DNA from: Byssochlamys sp. IMV 00236
Lineage: Eukaryota; Ascomycota; Eurotiomycetes; Eurotiales; Thermoascaceae
Assembly: GCA_001931875.2 (NCBI GenBank)
Contig: MSJH02000408.1
Span: forward strand, 1-32,013
Length of the DNA: 32,013 nt
Direction of reading: 5' to 3'
This document shows, one piece after another, positions 29,778 to 32,013 of the stretch. Below the pieces are notes generated by a model that ran no database searches, had not been told where the DNA came from, and was given only the letters and a program-made list of their open reading frames with translations. Numbering within the stretch: the first letter of the stretch is position 1; each line of letters opens with the position of its first letter. The position numbers and the translations under genes are program-made.

Positions 29778-31572
29778 TTATACCTGAATAGACTCAAATG
29801 AATTTGCTTTATGCTTTGGTACAAATTTAAAATCTTCTGGTGCAGGGCCAAGGAAAAGTTCACTAAGCTTAACCCAATCAGACGCGAGAGGGCTGGCCAT
29901 GAGTGTTTCCAGATCGTTACGTCCTTGGAATGGAGGTGGTCTTTCATTCATACGTTGAGGAGGTCTTTCAAGGATGCCAACTGGAATATATCTGTACAAA
30001 AATGACTGCCATTCACAAAAGAATCGTCGAGTGATGTTGACGCCTTGACTGTCTGATCCCCAATGTTCTAAACCGTAGTCACAGAAACGCTTGAGCATAT
30101 CAAATCTCTCATTAGCAGAGATATCATAGTGTCTCTGGTTTTTAATTTCATCAAAAATCCATGGCTTGATAAGCGCACCTCTACCGATCATGACACCATC
30201 CACACCACTGATTTCCTTGCAGCGATTGTAGTCTTCAAAGCTCATTATATCTCCGTTACCGTATAATGGCATGCTATTTGTCAACTGTTTCATCGTTCCA
30301 ATGTATTCCCAATCTGCCTTTCTGGTGTATCTTTGTGCACGAGAACGTCCATGGAGCTATCACACGACAGTAAGTTATTTGTTATATATACACATATTTT
30401 TAAAAGAGAGAGCTTACAGATCCTAAAGCAATTCCCTATAATATACATGAGACCTCATGAAGCAGTGAAATAGTCATATTTTTCTTACCAATTCTTCAAG
30501 CTTGGGTACAACTCTGTCAGCAATTGGATAGTTGTCTTTGATACCCATTCTGAACTTTGCCGTGATCGGAATATCAGTCACTGTCTGCATGCCTCTTAAT
30601 ATCTTAAACATACGACCTCTAGCATCTAGCAATGCTGAACCAGCGCCCTGTTATGTGAATTAGTAACAGATCCCAGATCAAATAGTCTCTTCCTTACTTG
30701 CTTAAACACTAAATCAATAGGACATCCCATGTTTAGATCAATGAAATCAACATCCACTTCGTTATTCAAAACCTCGCAAGCCTTTGTCACTTGCTCAACC
30801 TTTGATCCACATATTTGAATACCAAAGATATCTTCAGATTTATGACGCTTTGTTAACGCCCATTCGGATTGCTGGCCTTGTAGTAAATTGAATGCGAGAG
30901 CCATTTCACCACAGGTGATATCGACCCCATATTCTTTACAGACTCTTCGGAACGGTAAATTGCCGACTGTTGTGAGTGGTGCAAGGTAAGTTTTGTTTCT
31001 GAAATCTATAATCTAAATCATCTATATGAGATATCATCCACATGTCAAAAAGGGGAAATATACCTTTTTGTATTTAAGATCGATAGGTCCTATAGGCTTA
31101 TCTTCTTGACTTGTGGATGCTTCAACTGCTGCTGGTTCAATACTGACATTTGTAAACTCGTTAGAGGCATCAAAAAATTCGTCGTCCTCGCTGTCAGTAG
31201 ATTCATCAGACTTTTGCTTTTTGATTCCCTTTTGCTCTTCGGAAGATGGTTGAAGTTTTCGTTTTAATGCATTGGCGTCCTTCATCGCCTGTTCCTCTGC
31301 AATCTCTACTTTTACTGTAGCCATATATGCTTCTGTTCTTGGAAACTTGTACTATATCAAACAGTCAATCCCGTGTCATCCTTTCTTATTCTTTCTTACT
31401 TTTGAACGATTCAATGCGACTTGTGTTTCGTGTGAGATACCATTGATCGTATACACATTGTTCTCTGCCATCTTTTTCTCATCTACAATCAGTTTTTTGT
31501 TTTCATCCAAGTGTGCGCTCAAGAAGCGACATTTATAGCCATATGAACATCTATTAAAGATAATTTTAAGCT

Positions 31573-31619
<47 letters not shown>

Positions 31620-32013
31620 CCTCTCTTACTTTCCAAATAAATCAAAATTGACACATCGATTACCAATATCAGCAGGTTTGGCGGCTAAATAAGCTTCAAG
31701 GTCATGAGAGAATCGACACCTGGAAGAAAAAATATAAATAATCATATCCATAAAAGAAGTAACGTTCTTTACTTTTCACCAATCTTGCATTCTTCATCAA
31801 CAGCCACGTATTTACAAAGTCTGACGCTATCTTCAATACGCTTTTTCCCTCTTTGTCCTTTATTAGCACCACGAGCATTCTGTTATGCATAAATATAATT
31901 GTGTAATATATTTAATATCACTCATATTTTCTGTTCTTGCTTCTTTTTTTTTTACCTTTTGCTTCTTGGGCTCGATCGTAGAGGCACCTTCTGCTTCGTC
32001 ATCATTGACAGCT
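29778..32013 (-). CDS. DUS3: tRNA-dihydrouridine synthase 3, 5' end outside window
   Basis: At least nine exons; the start codon lies beyond the right edge. From the edge: acidic/basic 'AVNDDEAEG...', then two CCCH zinc fingers ('[20 protein letters not shown]' and '[16 protein letters not shown]'-RFLSAH), a charged linker (about 31080-31320), then the TIM-barrel DUS domain: '[20 protein letters not shown]', '[16 protein letters not shown]' with the catalytic Cys, '[13 protein letters not shown]', '[16 protein letters not shown]', and '[15 protein letters not shown]' for FMN. DUS3 reduces U47 of tRNA and some mRNA uridines. An 18-nt micro-exon (30418-30435) encodes GIALGS. The C-terminus after the barrel includes '[20 protein letters not shown]', normal for the family. 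Confidence 0.95.
31575..31610. repeat. (AT)n microsatellite inside DUS3 intron
   Basis: About 36 bp of perfect AT repeats sit in the intron between the DUS3 exons that encode the second zinc finger. It is self-complementary and likely length-polymorphic; no effect on coding. Confidence 0.85.

Overview
The window is nuclear DNA from an early-diverging filamentous fungus, most likely Mucoromycota (Mucorales). The evidence is an AT-rich genome with short genes, many introns of about 40-100 nt bounded by GTAAGT-like donors and CTAAC/CTAAT branch sites, gene spacing often under 200 bp, and relics of repeat and protein families that I associate with Mucorales. All protein-coding models below were spliced by eye; exon joins were chosen to keep frame and restore family motifs.

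Layout. 1-1900: a poly(A) edge, a broken Tc1-type transposase, a V-ATPase assembly factor (VMA22/CCDC115-like) and, convergent with it, a small Stf2-like protein. 1900-4600: an accessory stretch with a lineage-type PD-(D/E)XK-like gene, apparently 5'-truncated, next to a dispersed repeat. 4597-12777: a 59-residue ORF, a THUMP-domain RNA methyltransferase and the CCR4-NOT scaffold NOT1. 12999-17007: a perilipin-like lipid-droplet protein (minus) divergent from the ribosome-collision E3 ligase HEL2/ZNF598. 17058-19900: TAF14-like YEATS/ET protein and phosphatidylserine decarboxylase, both minus. 20000-22280: a second accessory stretch with a palindromic CArG box, a candidate small secreted protein, the second copy of the dispersed repeat and a broken gene. 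22285-23155: BAP31/Yet-like ER protein (minus). 24048-24870: 3' end of a dead non-LTR retrotransposon. 24997-29614: three plus-strand genes (an RS-domain-HUB1 fusion, an IFRD-type protein, and ICP55/XPNPEP3 aminopeptidase P). 29778-window end: DUS3 (minus), cut by the right edge.

The genes are mostly unrelated housekeeping functions, although many concern RNA: NOT1 (deadenylation), HEL2 (collided ribosomes), THUMP methyltransferase and DUS3 (RNA modification), HUB1 (splicing), TAF14 (transcription). There is no operon-like system. The most unusual items are the HUB1 ubiquitin-like domain fused behind an RS/RD-rich domain with its initiator Met lost, tightly convergent gene ends that share or overlap polyadenylation signals, a perfect palindrome around a CArG box upstream of the PS decarboxylase gene, very small exons (an ATG-only coding exon, 18 nt, 24 nt), and a dispersed repeat pair linked to broken genes. 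I found no tRNA, rRNA, CRISPR array or defence island.
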